NCBI GenBank assembly: GCA_950097015.1
Contig: CATNEN010000038.1
Coordinates: forward strand, 10,259,501 to 10,323,500
Origin: Macrostomum hystrix
Lineage: Eukaryota > Platyhelminthes > Macrostomidae
Length of the DNA: 64,000 bases
Direction of reading: 5' to 3'
The position numbers were made by a program, and so were the translations under genes. The notes under the pieces are model-generated. The model searched no databases. It was not told the origin of the DNA and worked only from the letters and a program-made list of their open reading frames with translations. This document shows, piece by piece, positions 32,601 through 44,060 of this stretch (its first letter is position 1; every line of letters begins with the position of its first letter).

Positions 32601-35600
32601 TAGAGATGGGATTCTAGAATCAGTCTTATAGGGATAACTAGAGATGGGATTCTAGAATCAGTCTTATGGGGATAACTAGAGATGGGATTCTAGAAACAGT
32701 CTTTGGGAATAACTAAAGATGGGGTTATAGAAACAGTCTTTGGGAATAACTAGAGATGGGATTCTAGAATCAGTCTTCGGGGGATAATTAGAGATGGGAT
32801 TCTAGAAACAGTCTTTGGGAATAACTACAGATGGGGTTATAGAAACAGTCTTTGGGAATAACTAGAGATGGGATTCTAGAAACAGTCTTTGGGAATAACT
32901 AGAGATGGGATTCTAGAATCAGTCTTATGGGGATAACTAGAGATGGGATTCTAGAATCAGTCTTATGGGGATAACTAGAGATGGGATTCTAGAATCAGTC
33001 TTATGGGGATAACTAGAGATGGGATTCTAGAATCAGTCTTATGGGGATAACTAGAGATGGGATTCTAGAAACTGTCTTTGGGGATATCTAGAGATGGGAT
33101 TCTAGAAACAGTCTTTGGGGATATCTAGAGATGGGATTCTAGAAACAGTCTTTGGGGATAACTAGAGATGGGATTCTAGAAACAGTTTTTGGGGTTAATT
33201 ATTCCAAAATAGGCAAAAATGATAGCCAACATGAATAAATGATGAAAATTTGCGAGCAGAAAAATTATTTGCGTGCAGACACCCCGACGAGAATAGTTGA
33301 ATATCTTGACGATGTTCTGTGATTCTAGAAGACGTTTCATCGGATAGAGCAGAAAATTTTAGCTCTGCATTTTGCATTTGTTTTGCATTTTCATCGCGAT
33401 TGGTTGAATATTTTGGGAGATACGCCATGTTGCAGGCGCGCAGTGGCAGGTAAATAGTGAGTGAGAAGCCTCAGAGGATGGCAGTGCAGGAAGCTGGACT
33501 GTCAGGTTGGATGGGACGAGGTCGAGTCGGTTGAGTCGTAAGCGAGCGGGTCAAAGCCTGGGCTTCTCACGTTACAGGATGTCAGGTGTAATGAAGAATT
33601 CCCAATAGTAGGGAGCGGGCGGTTTGGCAACAGAAAAACCCGGCGGATGTTCTGTTTGATCTCAGCTAACCAACTCAGTTGCTAAGCATTCCCGCGTGAT
33701 GAAATTAAATACCTTTAGGACTACAAAAATTATGTTAGAAAGATGACTTTTACACACTTAATACCCAAATATGTTTACAACAATACAGGCAAAAATGCTT
33801 TGCTCTTTGAATAGATAACATATAACCTACCATATTTCATATAGGCTATTACTATTAGATCAGTTAGCTCTGCTTTCATCATTTAGTTACTACTTACTAT
33901 TTGGCACTCCTCTCACCCTTTAGTTACTAGTTGGCACTCCTCTCACCCTTTAGTTACTAGTTGGCACTCCTCTCACCCTTTAGTTACTAGTTGGCACTCC
34001 TCTCACCCATTAGTTACTAGTTGGCACTCCTCTCACCCATTAGTTACTAGTTGGCACTCCTCTCACCCATTAGTTACTAGTTGGCACTCCTCTCACCCAT
34101 TAGTTACTAGTTGGCACTCCTCTCACCCATTAGTTAGTAGTTACTAGCTACTAATTGGCACTCCTCTCACCCTTTAGTTACTAGTTGGCACTCCTCTCAC
34201 CCTTTAGTTACTAGTTGGCACTCCTCTCACCCATTAGTTACTAGTTGGCACTCCTCTCACCCATTAGTTACTAGTTGGCACTCCTCTCACCCATTAGTTA
34301 CTAGTTGGCACTCCTCTCACCCATTAGTTACTAGTTGGCACTCCTCTCACCCATTAGTTAGTAGTTACTAGCTACTAATTGGCACTCCTCTCACCCTTTA
34401 GTTACTAGTTGGCACTCCTCTCACCCTTTAGTTACTAGTTGGCACTCCTCTCACCCATTAGTTACTAGTTGGCACTCCTCTCACCCATTAGTTAGTAGTT
34501 ACTAGCTACTAATTGGCACTCCTCTCACCCTTTAGTTACTAGTTGGCACTCCTCTCACCCTTTAGTTACTAGTTGGCACTCCTCTCACCCATTAGTTAGT
34601 AGTTACTAGCTACTAATTGGCACTCCTCTCACCCTTTAGTTACTAGTTGGCACTCCTCTCACCCTTTAGTTACTAGTTGGCACTCCTCTCACCCATTAGT
34701 TAGTAGTTACTAGCTACTAATTGGCACTCCTCTCACCCTTTAGTTACTAGTTGGCACTCCTCTCACCCTTTAGTTACTAGTTGGCACTCCTCTCACCCAT
34801 TAGTTAGTAGTTACTAGCTACTAATTGGCACTCCTCTCACCCTTTAGTTACTAGTTGGCACTCCTCTCACCCTTTAGTTACTAGTTGGCACTTCTCTCAA
34901 CCTATTGTTACTATCTGGCACTCCTCTCACCCATTAGTTAGTAGTTACTAGCTACTAATTGGAACTCCTCTCACCCTTTAGTTAGTAGTTACTAGCTACT
35001 AATTGGAACTCCTCTCACCCTTTAGTTAGTAGTTACTAGCTACTAATTGGCACTCCTCTCACCCTTTAGTTACTAGTTGGCACTCCTCTCACCCTTTAGT
35101 TACTAGTTGGCACTCCTCTCACCCTTTAGTTACTAGTTGGCACTCCTCTCACCCATTAGTTAGTAGTTACTAGCTACTAATTGGAACTCCTCTCACCCAT
35201 TAGTTAGTAGTTACTAGCTACTAATCGGCACTCCTCTCATTCCTCAGTTTGCAGAGCCGTGACTTTTGGACAGACTAAATTCTGCGAGCAAATAATATTA
35301 CACTCTAATGCTCACGAAAAGGTAAAAAAGAATTAGGGAATTCTGGCTAGTGAGTTGAGATAAGAGAGTGCGACTCGGTGATGGCAAATTAAATGACGGT
35401 AGCACTGAAATCTGATTGACGCGGCTATCAGTCGGTTTAAATCTAAATAGCTAGCTAAGGTCTCACACAGAAATTTCAATCGAATTCCAAGTATCAGTTC
35501 CTCAGCACTGCCGATGCACGTAGCGAAATTATACCAGATAAATATCCCAAAATTGGGCATAAGATCGGGGAAGTAACTAGGTTAGGGAGGGGCGGAGGAC

Positions 35601-38159
35601 GAGGAGAATTTAACTTTTTTTAATAAACAGATGGCGGAACTTTTAAGACCCTTGTCTGCTGTACGTGTTTAGTCTGACGGTCCTTAAAGGTATGTTGCTG
35701 TGCTCACTGCACTACTCACATCTCAGGCTAAGCACTGATGCTAATAAAATACATGATAGTGCATGAAATTTGAGTTTGAACGAAAAAAGATGCCGAAAGC
35801 ACAGATAGCGAGTGGAAGCAGGGTCGGAAGGTACAGTTTTGAGAGCGGAAGTAGGAGCGGAAGGTGCTGCTGAAGATTGGAAATAGGGGCGGAAGGTGCA
35901 GTTGAAGAACGGAATGTGCAGCTGAAGAGCGGAAGGTGCAGCTAAAGAGCGGATGGTGCTGCTGAAGAGCGGATGGTGCAGCTGAAGAGCGGAAGGTGCA
36001 GCTGAAGAGCGGAAGGTGCAGCTGAAGAGCGGATGGTGCAGCTGAAGAGCGGAAGGTGCAGCTGAAGAGCGGATGGTGCAGCTGAAGAGCGGAAGGTGCA
36101 GCTGAAGAGCGGAAGGTGCAGCTGAAGAGCGGATGGTGCAGCTGAAGAGCGGATGGTGCAGCTGAAGAGCGGAAGGTGCAGCTGAAGAGCGGAAGGTGCA
36201 GCTGAAGAGCGGATGGTGCTGCTGTAGAGCGGATGGTGCAGCTGAAGAGCGGATGGTGCAGCTGAAGAGCGGAAGGTGCAGCTAAAGAGCGGATGGTGCT
36301 GCTGTAGAGCGGATGGTGCAGCTGAAGAGCGGAAGGTGCAGCTGAAGAGCGGAAGGTGCAGCTAAAGAGCGGATGGTGCAGCTGAAGAGCGGAAGGTGCT
36401 GCTGTAGAGCGGATGGTGCAGCTGAAGAGCGGAAGGTGCAGCTGAGGAGCGGAAGGTGCAGCTAAAGAGCGGAAGGTGCTGCTGAAGAGCGGAAGCAGGA
36501 GCCGAAGCGGAAGCAGGAGCCGAAGCGGAAGCAGGAGCGGAAGGTGCTGCTGAAGAGCGGTAACAGGAGCGGAAGGTGTAGCTTAAGAGCGGAAGTATGA
36601 GCGGAAGGTGCAGCTTGAGGGCAGAAGAAGAGGCGGAAGGTGCAGTTTGAGAAGGAACAGTTTATTACAGAAGGTACCGTTACTCACAGTTCAGGCGCAG
36701 CGGTAGACTCGAATAAATCATCGTTAGACGAGGCCCAAACTTCGCTGTAGGTATGATCAGCTGACAAATGAAACTCGTCTGGTTCAACTGGTTCTTCGGC
36801 GTTGAAAGATTGAAGGGAACATTTGGAAGCATCGAAGTTTTGTCGACTTAGCTCAGCCGGGATACTTATTACAGGCAATTCTGACGAGGCAAAAGGATTC
36901 GACTTCACATCAGCGTCCAAATCAACGTCATCATTCACACCCGCTTCATCATTCTCATCCGCTTCACCATTCACATCCGCTTCACCATTCACATCCGCTT
37001 CAAAATTCACATCCGCTTCACCATTTACATCCGCTTCATCATGCACATCAACTTCACCATTCACATCCGCTTCATCATGCACATCCACTTCACCATTCAC
37101 ATCCGCTTCACTATTCACATCCACTTCATCATTCACATCCGCTTCAAATCCGGAATCGGGGGCGGCCAGTACTGTTTGAGCATCGTTGGAAGAAACAGTT
37201 CCAGACTCTCGGACTTCGGCGATGCTAGGGACGCTGTCACAATTTCTGAAACACAAAATTAACTGCCTGTTAGCGATGACCGACGACTGACACTATGATG
37301 GACTGGAATGACCGATGACTGACACTGATGGACTGGAATGACGATGACTGACACTGTGATGGACTGGAATGACCGATGACTGACACTGTTATGGACTGGA
37401 ATGACCGATGACTGACACTATGATGGACTGGATTGACCGATGACTGACACTGTGATGGACTGGATTGACCGATGACTGACACTGTGATGGACTGGATTGA
37501 CCGATGACTGACACTGATGAACTGGATTAACCGATGATTGACACTGTGATGAACTGGATTGACCGATGATTGACACTGTGAAGGACTGCAAGACAAGCGT
37601 ATAGTAAGTACTGTATGAACACCCTGAAAATAAAAGTACACGAAAGTAACCAAACCAGGCACCTACTTGCCAACCCCGCCGCTGATAACTTGCTCAGTGC
37701 AGTCAGCCTCAGCCGACACGGTGATGGCTCGGGCCGCCCGCAGGAAATGATCGTCAGGACAGCTGCTAGCCTGTGCAATGATTTATGACAGCAGTGCAGC
37801 AGCATTAACGAATTCCTTAAACAAATAACTTATTGATTCGGCAATGAAATTTCTACCTGCGAGCCTAGTGACGGCGATCGACCTCCGCCCTCTTCGCCGT
37901 TGCGTTGGTGATTTCGTCGACTTCGTCGCGACGAGCGACGTCTGGCAACGTCTGGCCAGGCGAGGCTGAAAAATCTCGACGAAGACGAAGACGGCGGCGA
38001 TTTTGGAGCTTTTTTCGAACCGTGGCTTCTGGGACTTTTGCCCGATATGCAGGCGGTCATCCAACTGGGCATGTGGGGCGATTTTAACTGCGTGCTGCAC
38101 CGCAGCTGCAAATGGTATAAAACTTTTTGTAGTAGTACAGCTAGTAGTATATGAAGCAT
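29624..38159 (-). CDS. Unrecognised gene: Arg/Ser-rich, acidic-repeat and coiled-coil protein
   Basis: Exons on the minus strand: 37857-38105 (possibly from an ATG at 38159), 37667-37770, 36688-37245, 29624-30062. All junctions are GT-AG and all phases match, giving up to 467 residues ending in GYEIR and TAG. I do not recognise the family. Exon 1 is basic and Arg/Ser-rich (SSSSS, RRRSSRRSRR). Exon 3 has about a dozen acidic hexapeptides of the form EADVNG, encoded by an 18-bp DNA repeat at about 36905-37145. The last exon has PPPPPP, an acidic linker and a Leu-rich C-terminus (LRCEVAQLKAQLELLQPQL) likely to form a coiled coil. The 6.6 kb last intron holds a SINE and three arrays. The 5' end is uncertain: CATTTGCAG before 38105 looks like an acceptor, so an upstream exon may exist. 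The linkage of the last exon rests on splice phase alone. Confidence 0.6.
30070..30300 (+). mobile_element. tRNA-derived SINE, copy 2 (in an intron)
   Basis: A-box-like TGGCAGAGCGGTTAACGC at 30078 and B-box-like GAGCTCGATTCC at 30121 form a tRNA-like head. The body has GAGGGCCAACTTCCAATGCA, and the 3' part has GTGTACACTGCCTGACGATG and CACACACCTGTGTGATTAC, ending in an A-rich stretch at about 30298. It is antisense to the host gene and begins about 7 bp from the exon boundary at 30062. The 37-bp array starts directly at its 3' end. Confidence 0.8.
30305..33195. repeat. 37-bp minisatellite, about 78 copies, 2.9 kb
   Basis: Core GATGGGATTCTAGAAACAGT plus CTTTGGGGATAACTAGA. Subfamilies differ in the second half (CTTTGGGGATA, CTTTGGGAATA, CTTATGGGGATA, CTTCGGGGGATA) and appear in blocks. 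It starts at the A-rich end of the SINE and lies in the last intron of the unrecognised gene. Confidence 0.96.
33196..33885. other. Spacer inside the large intron
   Basis: Unique sequence between the 37-bp and 30-bp arrays. A 77-codon minus-strand frame (33195-33428) has no recognisable content and lacks evident splice context. Confidence 0.35.
33886..35245. repeat. 30-bp minisatellite with interspersed longer units, about 1.4 kb
   Basis: Units TTAGTTACTAGTTGGCACTC plus CTCTCACCCA or CTCTCACCCT. A longer variant with TTAGTAGTTACTAGCTACTA is inserted at intervals, giving higher-order blocks (for example the near-identical stretches near 34500, 34590, 34690 and 34795). Confidence 0.95.
35246..35808. 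other. Spacer inside the large intron
   Basis: Unique sequence between two arrays; nothing recognised. Confidence 0.35.
35809..36655. repeat. 20-bp minisatellite, about 42 copies
   Basis: Unit GCGGAAGGTGCAGCTGAAGA with GCGGATGG and GCTGCTGTAGA variants. Edges are diverged. It ends about 30 bp from the exon starting at 36688. Confidence 0.95.
37270..37590. repeat. 32-bp minisatellite, about 10 copies (intron)
   Basis: Core GACTGACACTGTGATGGACT plus GGATTGACCGAT, filling most of the short intron between exons 36688-37245 and 37667-37770. Confidence 0.93.
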
Positions 38160-40300
38160 TTTAAGCCTTTATCATTTGAAACAGTAATAATTAAATTTCA
38201 AGAATAAATTAAATTAAGAAAACATACAATATTTTTTATCAATATTAGTTATTAGAATAAAACAAATCAATAAAACGTTTTCATATTTTTAAGACTTTTA
38301 TGCAGAGTACAATAGCACATCTTTTGGTGATTAGACATCCAGCTAGCCATTGAGACAGCAGAGTGCACACATGTATGCAGGCCTGAGTTTACTTGTAACA
38401 TAGTTTGTTATATGTTACATCAAAGTTATATTTTTGGTACTCTGAATTTAGACCTATAGAATCAAAATGACAGCATTTTTAGATATGGTGCCAAAAATTA
38501 AGGAGTAATGATAGAACAAGTCCAACAACCATTTAAATGTTTTTCAAAAAGAAATTTACATTTTTGATTTTAGCATTAAAATTTCCAATTTCGCACAGTC
38601 CAGGTCCAGATTTTTTACCTGGCCAAATGCCACCACAGTTTTGTTTTGAGAAACCCTGATGCAGTCCTCTAAACTAACAAGGGTATACAATCACCTTGTA
38701 TTTTTTTAGATCATACTAGTACTAATTTTTATTAGTACCTAAGTCTAGCTAATTTCAATAGTTCTATGTCCCAAATGAACATGTCTCACTGACATTAGTG
38801 ATTAAGGCTGAAGCTTTTTTGTAGGATGTATATACACCAACAAGCAATATAGCAATTAATTTTGTCTCAGCAAAAATTCTGATTGCATAGCTCAAATATT
38901 GTGAAAATTTAGTGAACCATTTTTTTCTGAAACCATATTCTATCCATGAAAATTAAATGTTGCTCTAACAAAAGAATAACACCTATATTACACATATTCA
39001 TAAAAAGTCAAGTTCTTAAATAAAAAAAGAGACAAGTTCTGGATATTTGGTGAATTTTTAAGCTGCTAGCTATCCTTTTATTAGAAGCCCAGATTGTGTC
39101 GTGTGTGCTTCAAAAAGCCAGCTGGTGTGGAGAAGAATCTTTTTTAGAATTGAACTACCTTGATTAATTGGAAAACCACAAATCATAATTGAAATGAAAA
39201 TAATTTCATGGTTAAAAACGTAAAATCGTATACTATTTTATAAGGGCCATACGGCGATATTCAATAATATTACAGTTACAGCAATACGGCCAGCCATTCA
39301 ATTGTGCCAAAAGTAAAACTTGATATTTAATAAACCAGAAAAGTGCTCAACGGAAATAGACAAACAAAAGAGCGGGTATGCATTAAAAAGCGATTTAGTG
39401 AATGAATTTAAAACTTTCAAACACTTTTATAGAGCAAACAGTACATCGGATCGGATCCTTCCATGCCGTATAGTCTTACATGAGTCAGCCGTTACGAGCA
39501 TAAATAAAAACAATCTTATACCTAAATCTGTACAACTATCTATCTATAGCTAACTAATTCTTCGAATCGTGCAACTTAAAATTTTCGCTTCTAGTAAAAT
39601 TGTTTAGAGCTAAAAAGTATAACAATTTTGCAAGCATGTCATCACACAGAAGACGACAACCATAAACTGAAGACGTACATGCAAGTCATTGCCTAGAAGC
39701 TAATTGCTAAATCACACAGAATTGTGAGCGTCATTGAGCTTTAATAATTAACACTTCACGAGGTACGGCATATCCTACATCAAGACAAGCTTAACTTTGC
39801 GCCAAGGATAGATTTTGTAATCCCATCACATCGTTTTTTTTCGTTCAAACTCAAATTTCATGATGAAGAAATAAACTTCTTGCCTTCTTCTTCTTGTCCG
39901 GATGAGACAAGCCATCCGGATTGTCTCAGGACCGGTATATAAATAGTCTAAAATGATTTCGCTGCGCGCAGTAGAGTACTCGAATTGATATTAAATATTA
40001 AAAGTATGTTTAGTTTATTTACTCCACAGTCACAATTTCGAATGCGACGGGGGTCAGGTACGCTTTTAAACAGCGAAACTTCACAACAATTATAAAACAT
40101 AATAACACAATAAGGACAATCATATCGTCAGTCCGAGATATCTGGCCTAGTGTTTCTGTTTATTCTTACCGTATTTTGGGAAAGATAGCAGGAGGATGAT
40201 TGCAAATGATCTGTTCTTAATTACTCGGTTCTTTGCTGCTAGAGATAAATTTGCCTAGAGCATTTTGTTTTATACTAGTAGTTTAATCTTCAGTCTGAAA
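38160..40300. other. AT-rich intergenic region
   Basis: About 2.1 kb between the unrecognised gene and the end of the PanK-like gene. It should hold the 5' end of the former and the 3' end of the latter. I see no coding frame and no array. A short inverted repeat (GAGACAA and TTGTCTC around 39903-39926) is the only structure noted. Confidence 0.4.
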
Positions 40301-42911
40301 TCATAATTGAAGGAGACCACCGATCATGGCCAACGAGTCGCTGCAGTCAGCCCGCAAAAAGGTTAACTCCAAGGCGTCCTTCGGCTGGAATTGAATTTAC
40401 AGTGTACTTGGTCATATAGGTATATAAATTAAAAAAATATTAAAAGTGAAGCTAATATGAACAATAGTTTAAAAGCCAGGCGATTTTTTATCATTTAAAG
40501 AATGCGTGATTCCTGACCTTGAAATCACGTGACGCTAAAAATAGCTCTATCCTGTAGGAAAAGCATTTTTATAGCTAAATAGCTGAAAATTAGTCAGCGA
40601 ATTCCAACTCACTATTCCTGCGAAATTCCAGGCTTCCAGAAGACGACTACGGCAGGCAGCTGATTCAAAAAAATCGCCGCGGACAATGATCTGGGCCAGG
40701 CCGTGACCGGAAGCGGAGTGAACAAGAGTGTCAAAGAAGGTCTTGATAAAGGCGTAGCTTAGCGAAGCGGCGATGTCCGACTGGCTTGGCTGCAGCTCGC
40801 CTGCGATGGCAAATTAACGAAAATCACAGGATGTACATACACAGGATGTACATACACAGCACGAATGATTCATTCAGTCACAGTAGAGCCACTCGCAATA
40901 GTCACTCGTGGAATTATTCCGAAGAATGAGCCTAAACGCACCCAGGGACCGCAGATCGTGCAGTTTGCCCAGCGTGAAGACCACAGCGCCAAGGTCGTAC
41001 AGGCCGTAGGAAGACTCGGCTGGCAGCAGATCGCCGATGGTCAGATCTAGCTTGCCGAGGTTGCCACCTGCTGAGAGGGCGAGAAATTCAGCGAGGCTTT
41101 CTGCGGCATCAGGCAAAGTCGAGAGAGAAACGGACGATAGGCGGGCCAGGCCTAGCAGGTTGCGGTAGCCGAGAATCGGCTCCGTTGCTAGGCGACTACT
41201 GGACGGCCGACCTTGGTCGTCGAGGTCGATCTGTAATTGAGAAAATGTCGTAATTAAGTTTCTGGACTTGCATCCTTCAATGGAAAATGTCACTCTCTTA
41301 TCCGAGAGCCTGTCACTCTCTATCGGGAGCCTGTGTCACTCTCTTATCCGAGAGCCTGTCACTCTCTATCGGGAGCCTGTGTCACTCTCTATCGAGAGCC
41401 TGTGTCACTCTCTATCGAGAGCCTGTCACTCTCTATCGGGAGCCTGTGTCACTCTCTTATCCGAGAGCCTGTCACTCTCTATCGGGAGCCTGTGTCACTC
41501 TCTATCGAGAGCCTGGGTCACTCTCCTGTGTCACTCTCCTAATCAAGAGACTCTTTTAATCAAGAGCCTGTCACTCTCCAAATCAAGAGCCTGTCACTCC
41601 TCCTCACCCTATCGAGGGTCAGTGCGTGCGGTCCGAGTTCGGCCACAATCGCTGTTCCGCGTCGCGTCGCTCCACCCCCAGACGCAGCCTCCCGGCGACG
41701 CATTCGTCTGGCGAGACGCTCATTGATGAGGCGCCAGGTTGGCGAGTGTGTGACCTGTTGGTTAACGCTAGGCGGACTCGGGTGCCACAACTGATGGCCC
41801 GACTGCAGCTCGTCGACGCCCGAGAACCAGCAGACAGCCAAGCCGGCCAAGGCGCTTCGCCCAGCGTTCAGCTTGAGCAGCCTGGCATCGGGATCGGAGT
41901 TGGGATCGACAGATGTACCCCGATGTTACAAGGCGAGGATTTGGGAAGGAGGAGATTATCAAGGGTATCTGGGAAGGTGATGGGATTTTCGCGAGTATCT
42001 AGGAAGCTGGAGGGATTATCGTGAGGATCTGGAAAGGTGAAGAGATTATCGTGAGGATCTGGGAATGTGGAGGGATTATCGTGAGGATCTGGAAAGGTGA
42101 AGAGATTATCGTGAGGATCTGGGAAGGTGGAGGGATTATCGTGAGGGTCTGAAAAGGTGGATGGATTACGAGCGTATCGTGAGGATCTGGAAAGGTGAAG
42201 AGATTATCGTGAGGATCTTGGAAGTTGGAGGGATTTTCGTGAGGATCTTCGAAGGTGGATGGATTATTGTGAGGATCTGGAAAGGTGGATGGATTATCGT
42301 GAGGATCTGGGAAGGTGGATGGATTATCGTGAGGATTTGGAAAGGTGGAGGGATTATTGTGAGGATCTGGGACGATGGAGGCGGGCATTATAATGATGAT
42401 CTTGGTCCTAATCTATTGGATGGATCATGGTCGAATACATCGAAATTACCAAATAATTTGTGAATTTGAAAACCTTAATTATCAGATAACTGAGAAAGGT
42501 GACAACCTAATTAACCTAGGATCTGGGAAGTTAACGACCCTCACCGCATCTATGGAAATACTGACGCATTTTCAGTAAATTGACTTACTCGATGCCCTTG
42601 TCAGCCAGAAGCACAGCTAGCTTCTGCTCAGCAGCTATGTCCGCAGGGTGACCGCCTTCATCACGTGACTCTCTAAACACAAGAGTAACATTGCTACAAC
42701 CTGCTGGCAAATGGCTAGCAACAGTCGCCATGGTGACAGTTGAATCCTTCCCTTCCATAGCAACAATATTCACTGCTGCAGAGTCGCCTGTTTCCATAGC
42801 AACACGAGCTAGCTTCGCTATACAGCCGTTGGAATAGACGATAGCCACTGCCGCATTGGGTCGATAAGCGGGCCGCATAGTCAGATTGAGTGTGGACTCA
42901 GTGGACTCCAT
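40301..42911 (-). CDS. Divergent type II pantothenate-kinase-like protein, five exons, 385 aa
   Basis: Exons on the minus strand: 42589-42911, 41608-41881, 40942-41230, 40613-40800, 40301-40384. They sum to 1158 bp, exactly 386 codons with stop, and all phases match. Type II PanKs phosphorylate pantothenate, the first step of coenzyme A synthesis. Landmarks align in family order: GIELLKLNAGRSALAGL across exons 1-2; VAELGPHALTLDR (exon 2 end); EPILGYRNLLGLARL (about 217-231) where PanKs have a Gly-rich GGGT loop; LTIGDLL and VVFTLGKLH (exon 3) for VGDIYG and ASSFGKL; ASLSYAFIK then IIVRGDFF (exon 4) for the N-N-I-G and VFVGNFL region; LTFLRADCSDSLAMIGGLL (exon 5) for the C-terminal FLRHEGYxGAxGALL. 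The N-terminal DIGGT motif is replaced by AIVYSNGCIAKL. The fold assignment is inference from ordered weak similarity; activity seems unlikely. Confidence 0.65.
41285..41598. repeat. About 23-bp minisatellite in PanK-like intron 2
   Basis: Units GTCACTCTCTATCGGGAGCC and a variant with CTTATCCGAGAGCC, about 13 copies. It fills the intron between 40942-41230 and 41608-41881 almost to the donor site. Confidence 0.92.
41935..42385. repeat. 30-bp minisatellite in PanK-like intron 1, about 15 copies
   Basis: Core GGATTATCGTGAGGATCTGG plus GAAGGTGGAG or AAAGGTGAAG. Open frames through it on both strands are by-products. Confidence 0.93.
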
Positions 42912-43228
42912 TGCTCAAGACTCAGAGCTGGCTACAAGCTGCAACACAAAAAACTGATTCATTTATTAAGGTTCTTAAGTCGATCTTTTTTATCGCGGCA
43001 AACATTTCTACCCCGAGATTGTGCGGGTCGTATGGGTTCTGATGCCACTGAAAATGTGTACACTAAACGTTAGTACACAAATGTACACTTCTCTTTTAGA
43101 GTTCAAAACGTAAGAAATGATATTTATTTTCAACATGAAAACTTTCTGAGCAGAATAAAAGTGGTGCCGTTATTGACAATTCTGAAAACTTACTTTTTGG
43201 AGTTTATTGTATATTAGTGTAGTTTAAG
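42912..43228. other. 5' flank of the PanK-like gene
   Basis: Presumed promoter region. No recognisable promoter element or exon. Confidence 0.35.
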
Positions 43229-43425
43229 AGTTCTTGTTTGGGGAAGAATCTGGCTTAAAGAATTCTTGTTTGGGAAGTTCCTGGGTCAGGATCTTCTAAG
43301 AACTTAAAGAGTTCTTGTTAGGTAAGATTCTGGTATGAAGAGTTCCAGTTTGGGAAGATTCTAGCTTGGGAAGATTCCAGTTTGGGAAGATTCTAGTTTG
43401 TGAAGATTCTGTTTAGATTTAAGAG
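43229..43425. repeat. Short diverged repeats around GGGAAGATTCTAG
   Basis: Imperfect 15-bp and 30-bp repeats such as TTGGGAAGATTCTAGCTTGG, with AAAGAGTTCTTGTTTGGG at the left. Much more decayed than the other arrays. Confidence 0.6.
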
Positions 43426-43668
43426 GATAACTAGCTTTTTTTGCCCGTTGTTTTTGGGGCAGAAATTTAAAGCAAAGCAGTAAGCAATTCACGTCTCTGT
43501 ATTAACTTTATAGTGAAGGTCACCATTTATTTATTTACTGCATTAATGAAAAGTGAAGAGTTTGTTTAAGGGCGTTTTAAGTAAAAAATAAGTGAAAAGT
43601 TTGTCCAAACAGCCCCCTCTTGATTACTTCTTTAGAAACATGTCTCTTAGCCACTCCTCTATTACAGT

Positions 43669-43908
43669 CAGTGGCAGATCCAGGAATTTTGTTTTGGGGC
43701 GGTCTGTCAGGGGAGCGCCATGAGAATCACAGAGGGGGTGACAGCGGCCGAAAAAGGGCGCCAGGAGCCAAGAAAGGGCGCCAGCGGCTGAAAAACGGGA
43801 GCCAGCGGCTGAAAAAGGGGCGCCAGCGGCCGAAAATCATCTTATTCCCATGATTAAAATTTATGGGGGCGACTGCCACCCCGCCCCCCCCCCCTAAATC
43901 TGCCTCTG
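43669..43908. mobile_element. Short MITE, 240 bp, hAT-like
   Basis: Left end CAGTGGCAGATCCAGG and the reverse complement of the right end CAGAGGCAGATTTAGG match at 13 of 16 positions. Flanks ATTACAGT (43661-43668) and TATACAGT (43909-43916) look like a decayed 8-bp target duplication (6 of 8). The interior has a short GCCAGCGGCTGAAAAAGGGC repeat and a C-rich stretch. No transposase. Confidence 0.7.
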
Positions 43909-44060
43909 TATACAGTATGCATGTACACGCGTATACATAAGGAAAATAGCCATGGCATAACAATAACAATGTCAAAGAAACAAAATTAAACTGTTTCAGA
44001 GTTCAGAGTTAGACAGGTCAAGGTCAATTCGTGACTACTTTTCTATTAATTGCTTGCGAG

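Noticed and set aside
33195-33428. 77-codon minus-strand frame in the large intron
   Set aside because: No splice context, no similarity recognised, ends in the neighbouring array.
37857-42911. PanK-like exons and the Arg/Ser-rich exons as one long gene
   Set aside because: Joining 40613-40800 to 37857-38105 is phase-compatible, but the 40301-40384 exon gives the typical PanK C-terminus followed by a stop, so two genes are more likely.
43620-43853. 77-codon plus-strand frame (basic, Gly/Lys/Arg-rich)
   Set aside because: It lies within and across the left end of a MITE and translates its internal short repeats.
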